DNA of 64,000 nucleotides from Spongilla lacustris (GCA_949361645.1 OX442421.1:2974633-3038632), one strand, 5' to 3'. Positions 53,360 to 64,000 are shown, counted from the first letter of the stretch. Notes: a model not told the origin generated them from the letters alone. Numbers and translations: made by a program.

Positions 53360-54512
53360 GATTGATGAGCATTTTGTACCAGGTATGTAAACATGTATCA
53401 GAATGTAAGGGTCAAATTAATTGGAATTCAAGAATTGATTCTGACCCTCTTTTTTTTACTATGAATTCCTCAGGTTGTGCTAAATGGCAAAACCTATTTG
53501 GAGTGCCTATTTTGACATGCATATGCACCAATTAACATTATTTTTCTCTTTCCACCAGTTTACCTTAAACGTTGAAGCGATGATATTCAGTAACAGTGAA
53601 GAGAGAATACATGTACTCCCGTCTGCTGCTTGTTGTTATTGTACTGTATCGTGTAACATATTCATAGGATCCTTATCATGTATTTGTCTTGTACTTAATT
53701 GCCAAGGTCCGTGTTATGACGTATAGGTAACAGGGCTTTTATGCTAGCGACTTCTGAAGGCGGAACTATTATGACGGTTGCTTGGAACATAGATAATAGA
53801 GTATCTATGCTTGGAACGAACGACGGTGACGATTGCTTGGAACAAACAGCATGCTTGATATGGACCAGTACAGAATATTTGTTGCAGATGTTCCCCGCTC
53901 AACTCACGTGATTAAGCAGCCGCATACAAAGAGTATTCGGCCGCTTTAAAATGATATAGGAACTAGCTATGTAAAAGGCGAAACACAAAAACCTAGTTTA
54001 TCGGGCTGAAAGGTGTGTGTATGTGTCGTACATAGATTTTACTAATTGGATCCATCCACCGCTTGTCTTGGAAGTTAGTTAACGGAAGTTTAATACCATA
54101 TAAACTTTGCTCATGTTCATAATTTCATTTATATAAGCACTTTAACTTCAAACAACTTCATGTATAAGTAATACATTAATAAGCGGGGTGCATTCTAGGG
54201 TAGTTTACGAGTTCAGCTACACAATGACATAGCACAATGCCAAGTTGTACACCGACCTAGTTCCGCCTCGAGCGATTTTCCCTTGCCAAACATGGCTGAA
54301 CTAAAATGTCGGAATAGCTTTATCGCAACGTCCAGTAAAATCGTGGAGTGGATATTGAGAATCCTCAGTTCGTGTTCTTTCTTTACATATATGATTTAGG
54401 TGCTTTCATTATAGTAATCTGAAAGAAAAATAACCAAGCGTAACATGCATTTTCAAGCTAATTTTAATTACGTTACGAGGGGGGTCACGAACTTAATTGC
54501 GTTGAGTGCACC
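53360..54512. other. Non-coding right body of the IS630-like element
   Basis: No recognised gene; a TGCTTGGAACxxA word recurs at 53778, 53810 and 53835. Confidence 0.4.
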
Positions 54513-55117
54513 GCCCTCAGCCATAATAGCATGGATAGTTTATTAACTAATATGATTATATTCATAGTAAATAACTCAAAATGGCGACATTGCCAAGCTG
54601 CTTTCAACTTTGAGCTGTTTTTGAATGTTGCGTTGAATGATACAAGTACTTAAGGAGGCTGATTCTATATCAAATGTATCGCTCGCTATATATTGAAAAT
54701 TTGGAGCGATTCTGCACTTGCTGGAGAGCACAAATTGACGAACAAAAAAGGTAACAAAAATGCTACATTTTGGTGTTTTAAACTGTAACGACTGATCGAA
54801 AGTTGGACGCGTACGACTGAAAAGCTAAAGACAGTGATGAAGCATCTATAAACCTAATTTTGTTGAAAACCATTCCATTTTCAGGAAGAAAATCAACGAA
54901 GAAGTTAGTTTGGAGGGGTGTAACTAAATAGTAATAGTTTATCATCAAATAACATACATCAATAAATAATTTAATTTTTCAAGTTCACATTGCTAAGTAT
55001 ATATTTAATACAATTGCATGATTTTTTATCTTCAGCTTTTACAGTTGGTGATATAATCACAATCAAAGAGAGAACATATGAAAAAAAAATTTAGGCCAAG
55101 TGTGATGCTCTCAACTG

Positions 55118-55324
55118 TAGCTCTGTTTCCATCGCACTGAAAAGGTCGCTGTATTTGACGCAGGTGAGATCAGGAAAAGCCACCACAGAAATGGCCACCA
55201 CAGAATGTTTAAAAGCAGATATATAGACAGGTGCATTTGATAGACAGGTGGCTACCATTTTGAACATAATTTACACGTACAATTATAATTACACAATAAT
55301 TGAAGTTGGGGGGGGGGAAAAACT
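55118..55324. other. Right remainder of the insertion holding the Merlin relic
   Basis: Lies between the IS630-like element and the resumed TTAA element. GCCACCACAGAAATG repeats in tandem at 55179-55205 (twice). A poly-G run follows at 55309. Exact element edge not resolved. Confidence 0.35.
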
Positions 55325-56589
55325 GCAAAGTGCCAACTCTGGTACCATCGTTTTTCAAAAAGTTCACAACACAAAACTTTCATCATTTGAAAGTTATATG
55401 ATGCGTCACACTGGCTACATTAAAAGTAAGCAAATTCAAATTTTAATCTGGGCCATAACGTAACGTAATTTGGGCACTAGTCTGTTAACAGACATTATTA
55501 ACATGTAATCCCCCCACCCCCCATAACCCCACCTTTGTCATATCCACCAACATTGAAATGTGAAGTAATAAAATGTACATGCACAAGTGTAGGCATACTT
55601 CCAGAAGACAGATACACTAGTTAACATACTCAGGACCACTGTGACACCCCTTTTTACATGCTCGCTCTCACTTTATAACTCTTAAATTTTACCGATAGCC
55701 TTTACATGGATTACTTTCCTTTGTCACATTCTTTGAGCAATAGGAGGGGGCTAAACGACAAACTCTTGTTTAAAGGAGCATATCTCCCTAATCATAAATG
55801 CTGATCAGATGGTTCTTCAAAATTCTTTTGGAGTACCGCTTGCTCCCAATACAATGTCTCCAGGATCTACATGTACCACTACATGGGTCACATGGCAAAC
55901 TGTTGTGTACATTGTAATGGTGCCCAGGTAGGGTGTGTAACCAGTCATCAGGTTATTCGGGTTATTTGGATATTCGCAAAAACCTATGCATTCGAATAGT
56001 AATGTAGCATTACTCGAAGAAATCGATTATAGGATTTGTTCTATTAGAAATAACCAGTTTGCGCATCTCCATTCGGAGGTACTTAGGTATTCGTTGTCCG
56101 CATCGACAATTCGTCCTTTATTTGAATACCTTTTTATATCCAGATACGCGTTTACGAAATTATGATAATTGTAGTTTAATTTGAAATGTAACAATAACAT
56201 CACTGTTATGTTACTATTTATATATAAGTGGGGACGGCTGAAACAATTAACTGATTGTATGATAAATTTCAATCATTACATGTACAGGCTGTCATTGAAG
56301 TGATTTGAACTAACCAACAGATCTCTCTCTTCGCGTGTCATGACAGACAGCTCCAGCTACAAATAAAAGCGAGTTCGCTTAGTACATTTTGCGACGAGCT
56401 AATTTCTTGCATCAATCTCTCTGAGCTGATATCGCCGCGATCGCACTTACTTACTTACCAGCATTTTCAAAACTTGCAATGGTGAAATGGAGGCTGCATG
56501 GCCAGTGGTGCATAAACTTCATCTGTGGTTTTATTCTTTTGGCATTGGGTGCAATGGGGCCACGCCCAACTAGGCATGTTATAATGTTC

Positions 56590-56741
56590 TGAATGTAGGC
56601 CGTGCGATTTAGGCCTATGTAGGTAGCTGTGGTGGTGTGCTAAGGGATCTGGTGTGATGTGGGTAGCTGTTGTGTGGGAGGTGTCTGGTGTGATTTGGGT
56701 AGCTGTGGTTGTGTGCTGAGGGTATCTGGTGTGATGGGGGT
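56590..56741. repeat. Minisatellite of hAT-C, left part
   Basis: Units of about 40 bp around GTAGCTGTGGTTGTGTGCTG + AGGGTATCTGGTGTGATG. Resumes at 58993-59240 after FB2. Confidence 0.88.
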
Positions 56742-58992
56742 GGGTCAATCCAACTATGTGAGCAGGAGTTGTGCCTCACGTATTCAAATTTTGCTCCAAC
56801 TTTTCATATATGTTGGCCTTGATACGAAAGTGACTTATTACATTTATTGAGTTAATAACGTTAATGGTTTACGAAATACATACCACTGAATAATTTTTCA
56901 GAACTTTGCACACTCATATCTTAGCTGCAATACAATTAAAAGCAGAGTTTTTGGTACCAAATTGAAGGTCATGATCAGTAGAACTGATCTGTGATGATTA
57001 TTTTGGGGTGTGAGTAAATGGTTAAATTTACAAAGCATCTTTTGCAAAATAAAGGTGTCGCCCATATTAAAACACCAACTTTTTTTTTTTACACAAGTGA
57101 AGGGACTATCAATGTCAGTATTTTTTAATTTAACTCTTTGACCGCCAAGTGCATATATATATACTAAAAATTAATTCGCGTTAACCGCCAAGTGCATATA
57201 TACATGCACACATATAGAAAACCAGTCTGTGTCGCACGGTTACACGCTCCGTGTACCAATAAGCCCTAGTCGCATAGAGCTATGACCGGATCGTTGGTTT
57301 TTAATTGAAAGGATAGCGGGAACGAACAGCTGCAGGTGTACACGTAATGGCGTCTCTATCGTCACCAGCGGCTTCGAATTAGCACCCGCCTTTTCTACTA
57401 AAACATAGGCGAGCGAAGCCTTTTAAAACGTCTGGACATTAGATGTGACAACAAGGGATAGAACTATGGTGTTTTTATCGACTGCTTCGTAGTATACGCT
57501 GGCTTCGAATCCCTTCCCGCTTCACTCCACCTAAATCGGGTCTTGTTAGCTGCCGATTGTTTTCAAGCTAGTACACCATATATCATAACAAACATCATAA
57601 AACACTCTTTTATCATAGATAGTATCTTTTTCACTAGGCTAACCGCGAGATTCTTCGAGAACAGCGACTACTAAGCAACGGCCGTACGGATAGCAATAAT
57701 TAAAAACATTACTGGCAAATAATCAATTAACTACGTTATCCGTGTTGACTGTCAAAGAGTTAAAAAGTCTGTGTATTGATAACCCCTGAGAAACACACAA
57801 GGTTTTACCTGAGGGCGCCATTTTTGTCTCATCAAAATTCAGTTTTGTTATACAAGTGGTGTTATGTCAACTGTCTTACCACAGCTGCCCATGACTGAGC
57901 AGATAGTGTTTCTTTATTTGGGCATGTGCGCGGGTTTTGTTCTGTTAATAGAAGTGTTTTGTGCATCAATCATTACAAGTATTGTCGCGACCCATTAATG
58001 AAGCATCAGCACCGCATACATTAGCACCTTCGAGTTGCAGAAAAACTTATACAGTAGCAGAATATCCATTTTCGAAGTCAAGACTTGCTGTGCCTAAAAG
58101 CAGTTCAAAAGCATTGTTCTGAAGTAGCTTCCAAACACGCAGGGCCTAGCAGTCTTTCTCAGGAATGTGTGTGCCAATAGTTGGCGTAGCTCTGCCGCCT
58201 ATGCGAACTTCGCACAGCACATTCCTGGGAAAACTGCTAGGCTCTGCGTGTTCAGAAGCTACTTCAGAACAATGCTTTGAACTGCTTTTAGGCACAGCAA
58301 GTCTCCATGCAGATAGTGTATCCTTATTTGGGCACATGCGCACGTTTTGTTCTGTTCGAAGTGTTTTGTGCATCAATCATTACAAGTATTGTCACGACCC
58401 GTTAAAGAAGCATCGGCACCCCATACATTCACGCCTTTGAGTTGCAGAAAAACTTATACAGTAGCAAAATATCCATTTGCGAAGTGGTCATGGGCAGCTG
58501 TGATAAGACAGTTTACATAACACCACTTGTATCTATGTAAGCAAAACTGAATTTTGATGAGACAAAATGGCGCCCTCAGGTAAAACCTTGTGTGGTTCCC
58601 AGGGGTGATTAATATACAGACTTTTTATTTTTGAAAAATACTGGCATTGATAGTCCTTTCACTTGCGTAAAAGAAAATTGGTGTTTTAATATGGGCAACA
58701 CCTCTATTTTTGAAGTTGCTACAAATTTAACCCTTTACCCACACCTCAAAATAATCATCATAGATCAGTTCTACTGATCATAGCCTTCAATTTGATGCCA
58801 AAAACTGTGCTGTCAATTGTATTGCAGCCAAGATGAGTGTACAAATGTATGAAAAAAATTAATTATTCAGTGGCGTGTATTTCGTAAACCATTAACATTA
58901 TTAACTCAATAAATGTAACAAGTATATGAGAAGTTGGAGCACAATTTGAAGACGTGAGGCACAACTCCTGCTTACAATAGTTGGATTGACCC
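56742..58992. mobile_element. Foldback element FB2 (GGGTCAAT...ATTGACCC)
   Basis: Ends GGGTCAATCCAACTATGTGA and the near-complement ATAGTTGGATTGACCC. Arms match outside-in (AATGGTTTACGAAATACAT at 56858, complement at 58868; CTTTTTTATTTTTG region; GGCGCCATTTT near 57818 and 58570). The left arm is lengthened by a TTAA MITE. The turn is near 58170. No clear target duplication. Related to FB1 and, like it, inserted in a GT-rich minisatellite. Confidence 0.88.
57134..57759 (-). mobile_element. TTAA MITE, copy 3
   Basis: Inverted relative to copies 1 and 2; TTAA at 57130-57133 and 57760-57763. It is absent from the corresponding position of the right FB2 arm, so it came after FB2 formed. Confidence 0.9.
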
Positions 58993-59240
58993 TTGTGTGC
59001 TGAGTGCATCTGGAGTGAAGGGGAGCTGTGGTTGTGTGGGAGGGTGTCTGGTGTGATTTGGGTGGCTGTGCTTGTGTGCTGAGGGTATCTGGTGTGATGG
59101 GGGTAGCTGTGGTTGTGTGGGAGTGATTTGAGTAGCTGTGGTTGTGTGCTGAATGTATCTGGTGTGATGTGGATAGCTGTGGTTGTGTCTGGTGTGATGT
59201 GTACATGTAGGTAGCTGTGGTTGAGTGCTGAGTGACAACC
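58993..59240. repeat. Minisatellite of hAT-C, right part
   Basis: Continuation of the array at 56590-56741. Confidence 0.88.
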
Positions 59241-59596
59241 ATAACTCAGTGAGCAGAAAACCTGAATAACCTAGGTATTCAGCTTGCAAATTGTCAAAAC
59301 CTATTCGGAAAAATCAATTTAATTTTTTCAAAATCGATTTTCATATCCAGAAAAACATGAAAAATCCATAAAAATATTTGAAAAGATTGAAGGTTACACA
59401 CCCTATGCCAAGGAAAGTAATATGGTTGACAGAGCCATGCTATCTCTTTGTGGTCTGATCAGTTATTAATTTGGAGAATCTTATCTCAGCTGTAATGTTT
59501 AGTATGCTTCATCTCAAATCATTAGCAATTCTATTCAGACCCACACACAACAGTCAACAATGTAATTATGCATCAATACCATCATCATTCACCAAC

Positions 59597-59914
59597 CTTC
59601 AATTATTACAACTGCTGGTGGTGATGTATCAAAATATGATGCACCACCAGGCACAAAAACTCTGCATGTTATCTGAAGTCCATTGTTAGCCATGGTCCCC
59701 AGAACTGTTATATTTGTGATGGTGTTAATCCCTGAAAATGTTGTTGCAGACTGGCTGATCCCACGAGATGCCCACATTGAGGTGCTAACATTGGACACCA
59801 CAAAGACGATACCAACAACATTGACATATGTAATACATGATAATGTTGCACTTTGATCGTAGGCTATATTTATCTCTTTAGGATATATCTCTGCTGTAAT
59901 AACTGCTCTCACTC
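59597..59914 (-). CDS. Immunoglobulin-like domain exon
   Basis: 318-bp exon, phase 1-1, acceptor GTGTTTTAG and donor GTTGGT. Reads AVITAEIYPKEINIAYDQSA then TLSCITY (B-strand Cys), a Ser/Thr-rich central part (STSMWASRGISQ), NITVLGTMANNGLQITCRVF (the 'D/N.G.Y.C' position is written as NGLQITC, F-strand Cys) and PPAVVIIEG. Ig-like domain of an extracellular or membrane receptor; the B and F strand Cys are about 60 residues apart, as usual. It lacks the classical Trp near the centre but has W in SMWAS. It probably lies upstream of the FN3 exon at 44539-44841. Signal peptide and membrane segment are outside what I can identify. Confidence 0.7.
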
Positions 59915-59959
59915 CTAAAACACAAGGAAATATACATGAAAGTACAAATCCACCTACCA

Positions 59960-60617
59960 TAAAGTGAACTATACTTTACTTTGTCACCACATTGAGTACT
60001 ACAAAATGAGACCGAGCAACTAGGGGCAGGGAGTTACGTGTGCAAACCAGTTACTGGTCGTAAGTACTATATAATATACACTACGTTCCATTGTGTTGCT
60101 CCTACGTATGCTAAGCTGCTGACGCATAATTGTAATATTGTTGTTCACATACACATCTACAAATATGTTCACATGCAATCTGTGATTTCAAACATTACAT
60201 TGATGTGACAATTTCAAGTGTCATAATTGGCGCTGTAACATATGATTCATAAGATTATTAAGGGTTTGATGGATTTTAAATTCAGCCTTGCAGAATCAAA
60301 TATACAAAACCATAAAGAAATGGTGTGGTATATTGTATAGCATGCAAAACAGAAACTATTAAATAACAGTCCTCAAATTTGTAGTTGCAATGAAAAGACA
60401 ATAACCCCTTTACAGAGAAATGTTACAATCTTGATCAAAATCCCAGCACTGAATATGGCATCTGGGTTAACTCCTTAACAGTGAGAGATTTACTTTGGTG
60501 TGGTGGAATTAAAATTACACGTAATCTAATATTAGATATCATGTGCTTCACATGATTATCTTTCGAATGGTGCACAAATTTCAATTGTGAAGTTGCTTTT
60601 GACGGTTAGATCGATAG
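59960..60617. other. No recognised feature
   Basis: AT-rich sequence upstream of the Ig exon. Probably intron. Nothing supported. Confidence 0.4.
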
Positions 60618-60730
60618 TTGACCTTCATGCTGCTAGTTCACGATCACTATTACAACAACAGGAAGACGCTCAGCGAGTGGATGCGGTGTTTGGGCAAGAT
60701 GCTACCGTTGCAATGGACGCCATTAAGAAT
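60618..60730 (+). CDS. Possible exon, unknown protein
   Basis: Between GATAG and a strong donor AAT|GTAAGT the frame reads DLHAASSRSLLQQQEDAQRV then DAVFGQDATVAMDAIKN. The frame is also open further upstream to about 60535. Coding-like composition, plus strand, opposite to the Ig/FN3 gene. Family not recognised. Confidence 0.35.
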
Positions 60731-60959
60731 GTAAGTTGATGTAAATGGTTAAATGTGTCGTGTGTAGCCAATCTAAAGTTTTATTGTGTAGTTAGACAAC
60801 TTTCTGCAAATTCGCCCATGTGTTTTGTGTGTTTGAAAATGTAGGAGTTAGCGCCATTTATTTGAATAAATTCAACGCGGTATTATTGTGGTTTGTGACA
60901 GTTTGTTTAGATGAAAATCAAGACAAGTTACAGAGTTATTAAGCTGTGAGTGCCTGTTG

Positions 60960-61697
60960 TGTAAGTGTTGAAGGCAGTGTGTGTAAGAGGCAGCTGTGGA
61001 TTTGGGTGTAAGAGGCTGGCAGCTGTGGGTGTGAGGCAGCAGCTGTGTACTCAGTATGTTTGTGGGTGTAAGGGCAGTTGTGTGTGAGCGTGTTGTAAAC
61101 AGTTATGTCTGTATGTGGGTGTAAGAGGCAGTTGTGTGTGTGGGTGTGTAAGAGGCAGTTGTGTGTGTGAGGGTGTAAGAGGCAGTTGTGTGTGTGAGGG
61201 TGAAGAGGCAGTTGTGTGTGTGAGGGTGTAAGAGGCAGTTGTGTGTGTAAGAAGCAGTTGTGTGTGCAAGAAGCAGTTGTGTGTGTATGAGGCAGTTGTG
61301 TGTGAGAGGGGGTAAGAGGCAGTTGTGTGTTGGGGTGTAGGTTTGTGTGTGGGCGTAGGAGGCAGTTGTGTGTGTAGGTGTAAGAGGCAGTTGTGTGTTG
61401 GGGTGTAGGTTTGTGTGTGGGCGTAGGAGGCAGTTGTGTGTGTAGGTGTAAGAGGCAGTTGTGTGTTGGGGTGTAGGTTTGTGTGTGGGTGTAGGAGGCA
61501 GTTGTGTGTGTGTAGGTGTAAGAGGGAGTTGTGTGTGTGAGGGTGTAGGAGGCAGTTGTGTGTGAGGGTAGGAGGCAGTTGTGTGTGTGAGGGTAGAAGG
61601 CAGTTGTGTGTGTGAGGGTAGGAGGCAGTTGTGTGTGTGTATGGGGGTGTAAGAGGCAGTTGGTGTGTGAGGGTGTAGGTTTGTGTGTGTGTACATG
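60960..61697. repeat. GT-rich minisatellite, left part
   Basis: Units of about 26-30 bp around GTGTAAGAGGCAGTTGTGTG. Resumes at 62079-62300 after the Tc1-like MITE. Frames across it on both strands are repeat artefacts. Confidence 0.93.
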
Positions 61698-61699
61698 TA

Positions 61700-62076
61700 C
61701 AGTACCAGTCAGAAAAAAGTTTCCGACCGTAGAGTACTTTTTCTATGGTGATACGCGAAGCACGAACAGTAGTACGCGTACGAGATTATTGTGCTACGGT
61801 AGCGGAATACAGCGCACAGCGCAATACGTCTCTACGCTGACTACGCATACCAGCGTTGCCATGATTACATGGCGCGAAATGTACGTCATTCTTTCAAACC
61901 TGCTGGTACTTGTGTTCGCGCGACAAAGCAGCCAAATTCTACTACCCGAACTACACGCTCAATGTTTACGCGTACTTCGCTACTCGGTACGCGTAGCTAC
62001 GGTCTCACGCTACGATTCTACGCGAAGATAATTAAACTACGCGGAACGTAGGGAATATTTCTTCTGACTGGTACTG
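61700..62076. mobile_element. Tc1-like MITE, copy 2
   Basis: Ends CAGTACCAGTCAGAAAAAAG and TTCTTCTGACTGGTACTG, TA at 61698-61699 and 62077-62078. Inserted in the GT-rich minisatellite. Closely similar to 27175-27543. Confidence 0.92.
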
Positions 62077-62078
62077 TA

Positions 62079-62440
62079 GGTGTAGGAGGCAGTAGTGTGT
62101 GTGAGGGGTAGGAGGCAGTTTTATGTGTGTGTGTGTGTAACAGGCAGTTGTATCTGTGAGGGTGTAGGAGGCAGTTGTGTGTGTGAGAGGGTAGGAGGCA
62201 GTTGTGTATGGGTGTAAGAGGCAGTTGTGTGAGGTATAGGAGGCACGTGTGTGTAAGGGGGTAGGAGACAATGTGTAAAAGGCAGTTGTGTGTACAAATA
62301 TGTGGAATGTTATTGTGTGGGTGTGCATGTTCGGATTGATGAGTACATGACAGGTAGTTGTGTGGGTGTGGAAGACACTTGTGTAAGGTGTGCACATGTA
62401 GGAAGTACTGTGTTGGGTGTACATGTAGATGTGTGGGGGG
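62079..62440. repeat. GT-rich minisatellite, right part
   Basis: AGGAGGCAGTTGTGTGTGTG units, decaying after 62290. Confidence 0.88.
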
Positions 62441-63229
62441 AGATAGGCCTGGAAGGCCACTGTGTTATGTGTGGTTAGGGAGGGAAAATTGTGGGGGGGG
62501 AGGGGGTTGGGATTCTATCGCCTTATCTACTACAGCCTTTTTAGACTTGTGCATTCTGTATTTAGTTTATTACTGTACGATCACAACCTCTCTCCTCTTT
62601 GTGTTAGATATGCATTGTGTCCCTTGAGATGTAGAACACTATGGGAGCTGCACACATCAATATGCTGAACCCAGTGCTTTGATTTCAGTGGTGGCATCAC
62701 TGCATTGCTCATTGATTAGCATTTTGTTGGCATAAGTTGACTGTCAGAAAACACACACTGCATGCTCATCATGAGGTGCAGAGGGCATCATCCTCCAAGT
62801 CACTCTTCACCAACACTAAGACTCCATCATCCGTTGAGGGGTCAAAAGAACACTTCCAGCAATTTGTTTTCTTGCCATTCTAAGTGTTATTGTTGTGGTT
62901 TGTAATATATACATGCACCTCTGTTGTACACCCACTTTTGCCACGTATCACCACCCATCTGCTAGCCATAGCTGCCTCCCGCTTCTATAATATCTGACTG
63001 TATTTACAGTGGAAACCATCACATTTGGAACAATAATTTTTTGGTACTTTTATTGACAACATTTCAATAACATAAAGCTCAAATGCAAATCTGACAACGT
63101 AGGTATAGTGTACAACTATTTTTCAATACATACTGAAAGTTAAAAAGCATCACGTGACTATTTACTTTTGTTATTAACACTTGTTGTGACCCCAGTACTA
63201 AAATAATTGTAAGCTGAATTCCTCCTCCT
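62441..63229. other. No recognised feature
   Basis: A poly-G stretch at 62491-62506; otherwise ordinary AT-rich sequence. Nothing supported. Confidence 0.4.
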
Positions 63230-63540
63230 GTAGGCAATAGATCTTAGCCAAATTTGTAATATATCTAGAGAACAAGCATCACCAACCTTTGGCCGTGTCT
63301 GTTTTTAAGTCCAGTAAATAATGACAGTTTTATCGAGCTGGATGTGAGTTTTTAGCTCGTAAAAGCTTAGGGATGCTATTTCGTAGTACGCTCTCACTGA
63401 ACGGATATATTTTGTCACCGACTCGTCGCATGTTAGATCTATCCCAAAAGCGTACTTCGGAGGCGATAGACCCTCCTTTGCCGTTAAAAAACTGCTATCA
63501 AAGACGAATACCTGAAAACTTCCGCCATTTCCCTATGAAT

Positions 63541-64000
63541 TGCATTTGAAACATCATCATAGCGTCATTTTTCGTATGAATATATTTTTTATGTGACGTC
63601 TTTGGTCTTTGTTTATCCAGTACCTGTGGGCCACGAACCGGAACGGCTAGTAAAAGCAGCAGCATCAATCTGGGCAGGCCTCTAGAAACGGCAATGAGCA
63701 AGAGGCAACTCCAATGCTGGAAACGAAAAGCGGTGGAATAAGCGGTCCCGCGTACCAGTAGGCCTACCATTCAGACCGCTTATATTACTAATTCCACCGC
63801 TTTTCGTCTCCAACTTTGGCGTTGCCTCTTGCTCTTTGCCATTTCTAGGCCTGCCCATATTGATGCTGCTGATTTACTAGCCGTTCGTCGTGTGTGGCTT
63901 TTTGCAATCTCCATTGACATGCTTGCACCCAACAAATACCGTAGACGTCACATTAAAAATATATTCATACGAAAAATGACGTTATGATCACGTTTCAAAT
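63541..64000. mobile_element. Foldback element FB4 (cut by window end)
   Basis: 63541-63755 is matched inverted by 63760-64000 (for example CGTATGAATATATTTTTTAT near 63576 and its complement near 63955; CACCGCTTTTCGT either side of the turn near 63757). The sequence left of it (63280-63400) has weak resemblance to the arm of FB3 (CAACxTTTGGCCG). Outer end not in the window. Confidence 0.75.

Larger units (their letters stand above)
47105..55117 (+). mobile_element. IS630/Tc1-like element with ~600-bp inverted repeats
   Basis: Ends CAGTTGAGAACATCACACTT and AAGTGTGATGCTCTCAACTG with TA on both sides (47103-47104, 55118-55119). Inverted arms 47105-47681 and 54513-55117 are highly similar. Encodes a DDE transposase in sense, interrupted by a Tigger element. 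Between the transposase and the right arm lie three tandem arrays (52575-53357). Without the Tigger insertion it is about 5.0 kb. Confidence 0.85.
44911..55484. mobile_element. TTAA-flanked minisatellite-bearing element, copy C
   Basis: Left end CAAATTAGTGCCCACGG after TTAA (44907-44910), right end GGGCACTAGTCTG before TTAA (55485-55488). 44911-46256 plus 55325-55484 reconstruct copy B in inverted orientation. Everything from about 46257 to 55328 is a later insertion (Merlin-like relic and the IS630-like element). Inserted in the Ig-FN3 intron, 65 bp from the FN3 acceptor. Confidence 0.85.
55929..59405. mobile_element. hAT-C: second copy of the hAT-A family
   Basis: Ends TAGGGTGTGTAACC and GGTTACACACCCTA, identical to hAT-A. 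Flanks TGCCCAGG (55921-55928) and TGCCAAGG (59406-59413), an 8-bp duplication with one mismatch. Interior holds a GT-rich minisatellite split by FB2. No transposase frame is recognisable; 56467-56748 minus has CTQC.../HHC-like residues but no clear BED finger. Confidence 0.87.

Noticed and set aside
60960..62440. Long His/Thr/Pro-rich frames on the minus strand
   Set aside because: They follow the GT-rich minisatellite and continue across the inserted MITE borders only in fragments. No coding signal.

Overview
The window is eukaryotic, from an animal genome, and most likely a marine demosponge or another early-branching metazoan. That placement is an inference from content: small introns with GT..AG borders, an Ig-like and an FN3 domain on phase 1-1 exons, an ankyrin-repeat exon, a BEN-domain gene, and a large diversity of cut-and-paste elements (hAT, Tigger/pogo, IS630/Tc1-like, Merlin-like, TTAA-flanked families), with a non-LTR element that appears to carry a restriction-like endonuclease, a Ty3/Gypsy element and a probable tyrosine-recombinase retroelement relic. 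There is no operon structure and no tRNA or rRNA gene that I can recognise.

Layout. 0.1-2.5 kb: minus-strand BEN-domain gene whose exons contain two coding minisatellites. 3.3-16 kb: an intronic 23-bp minisatellite split by a five-tier nest of transposons (minisatellite > hAT-A > hAT-B > TTAA element > foldback and TA-flanked element), directly followed by a minus-strand ankyrin-repeat exon. 16-25 kb: degraded repeats, a decayed gag-like gene, a GATCGATTG-rich inverted-repeat element and a TTAA MITE. 25-31.3 kb: a truncated and a nearly complete copy of one non-LTR retrotransposon, and a Tc1-like MITE. 32-38.3 kb: palindromic MITE, 26-bp minisatellite and a decayed Gypsy element with both LTRs and a 5-bp target duplication. 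38.5-43.6 kb: minisatellite, a 1.4-kb foldback and an exon-like conserved module.

44-60 kb: a minus-strand Ig/FN3 receptor-like gene. The Ig exon (59.6-59.9 kb) and FN3 exon (44.5-44.8 kb) are separated by a 14.8-kb intron built almost entirely of nested transposons: a TTAA element holding a Merlin-like transposase relic, an IS630/Tc1-like element with about 600-bp inverted repeats, and inside that element's transposase gene an apparently intact five-exon Tigger element; then a second hAT of the hAT-A family holding a minisatellite split by a foldback that itself holds a TTAA MITE. 60.9-62.4 kb: minisatellite split by a Tc1-like MITE. 63.2-64 kb: one and a half arms of another foldback.

The most striking theme is the coupling of minisatellite arrays and terminal-inverted-repeat elements. 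Arrays sit inside elements of the TTAA family and of the hAT-A family, and at least five separate insertions interrupt arrays. Because nests can be unpicked by matching array halves and target duplications, their order of insertion can be read directly from the sequence. Apart from the Tigger transposase, the mobile-element genes seen here carry stops, frameshifts or deletions.
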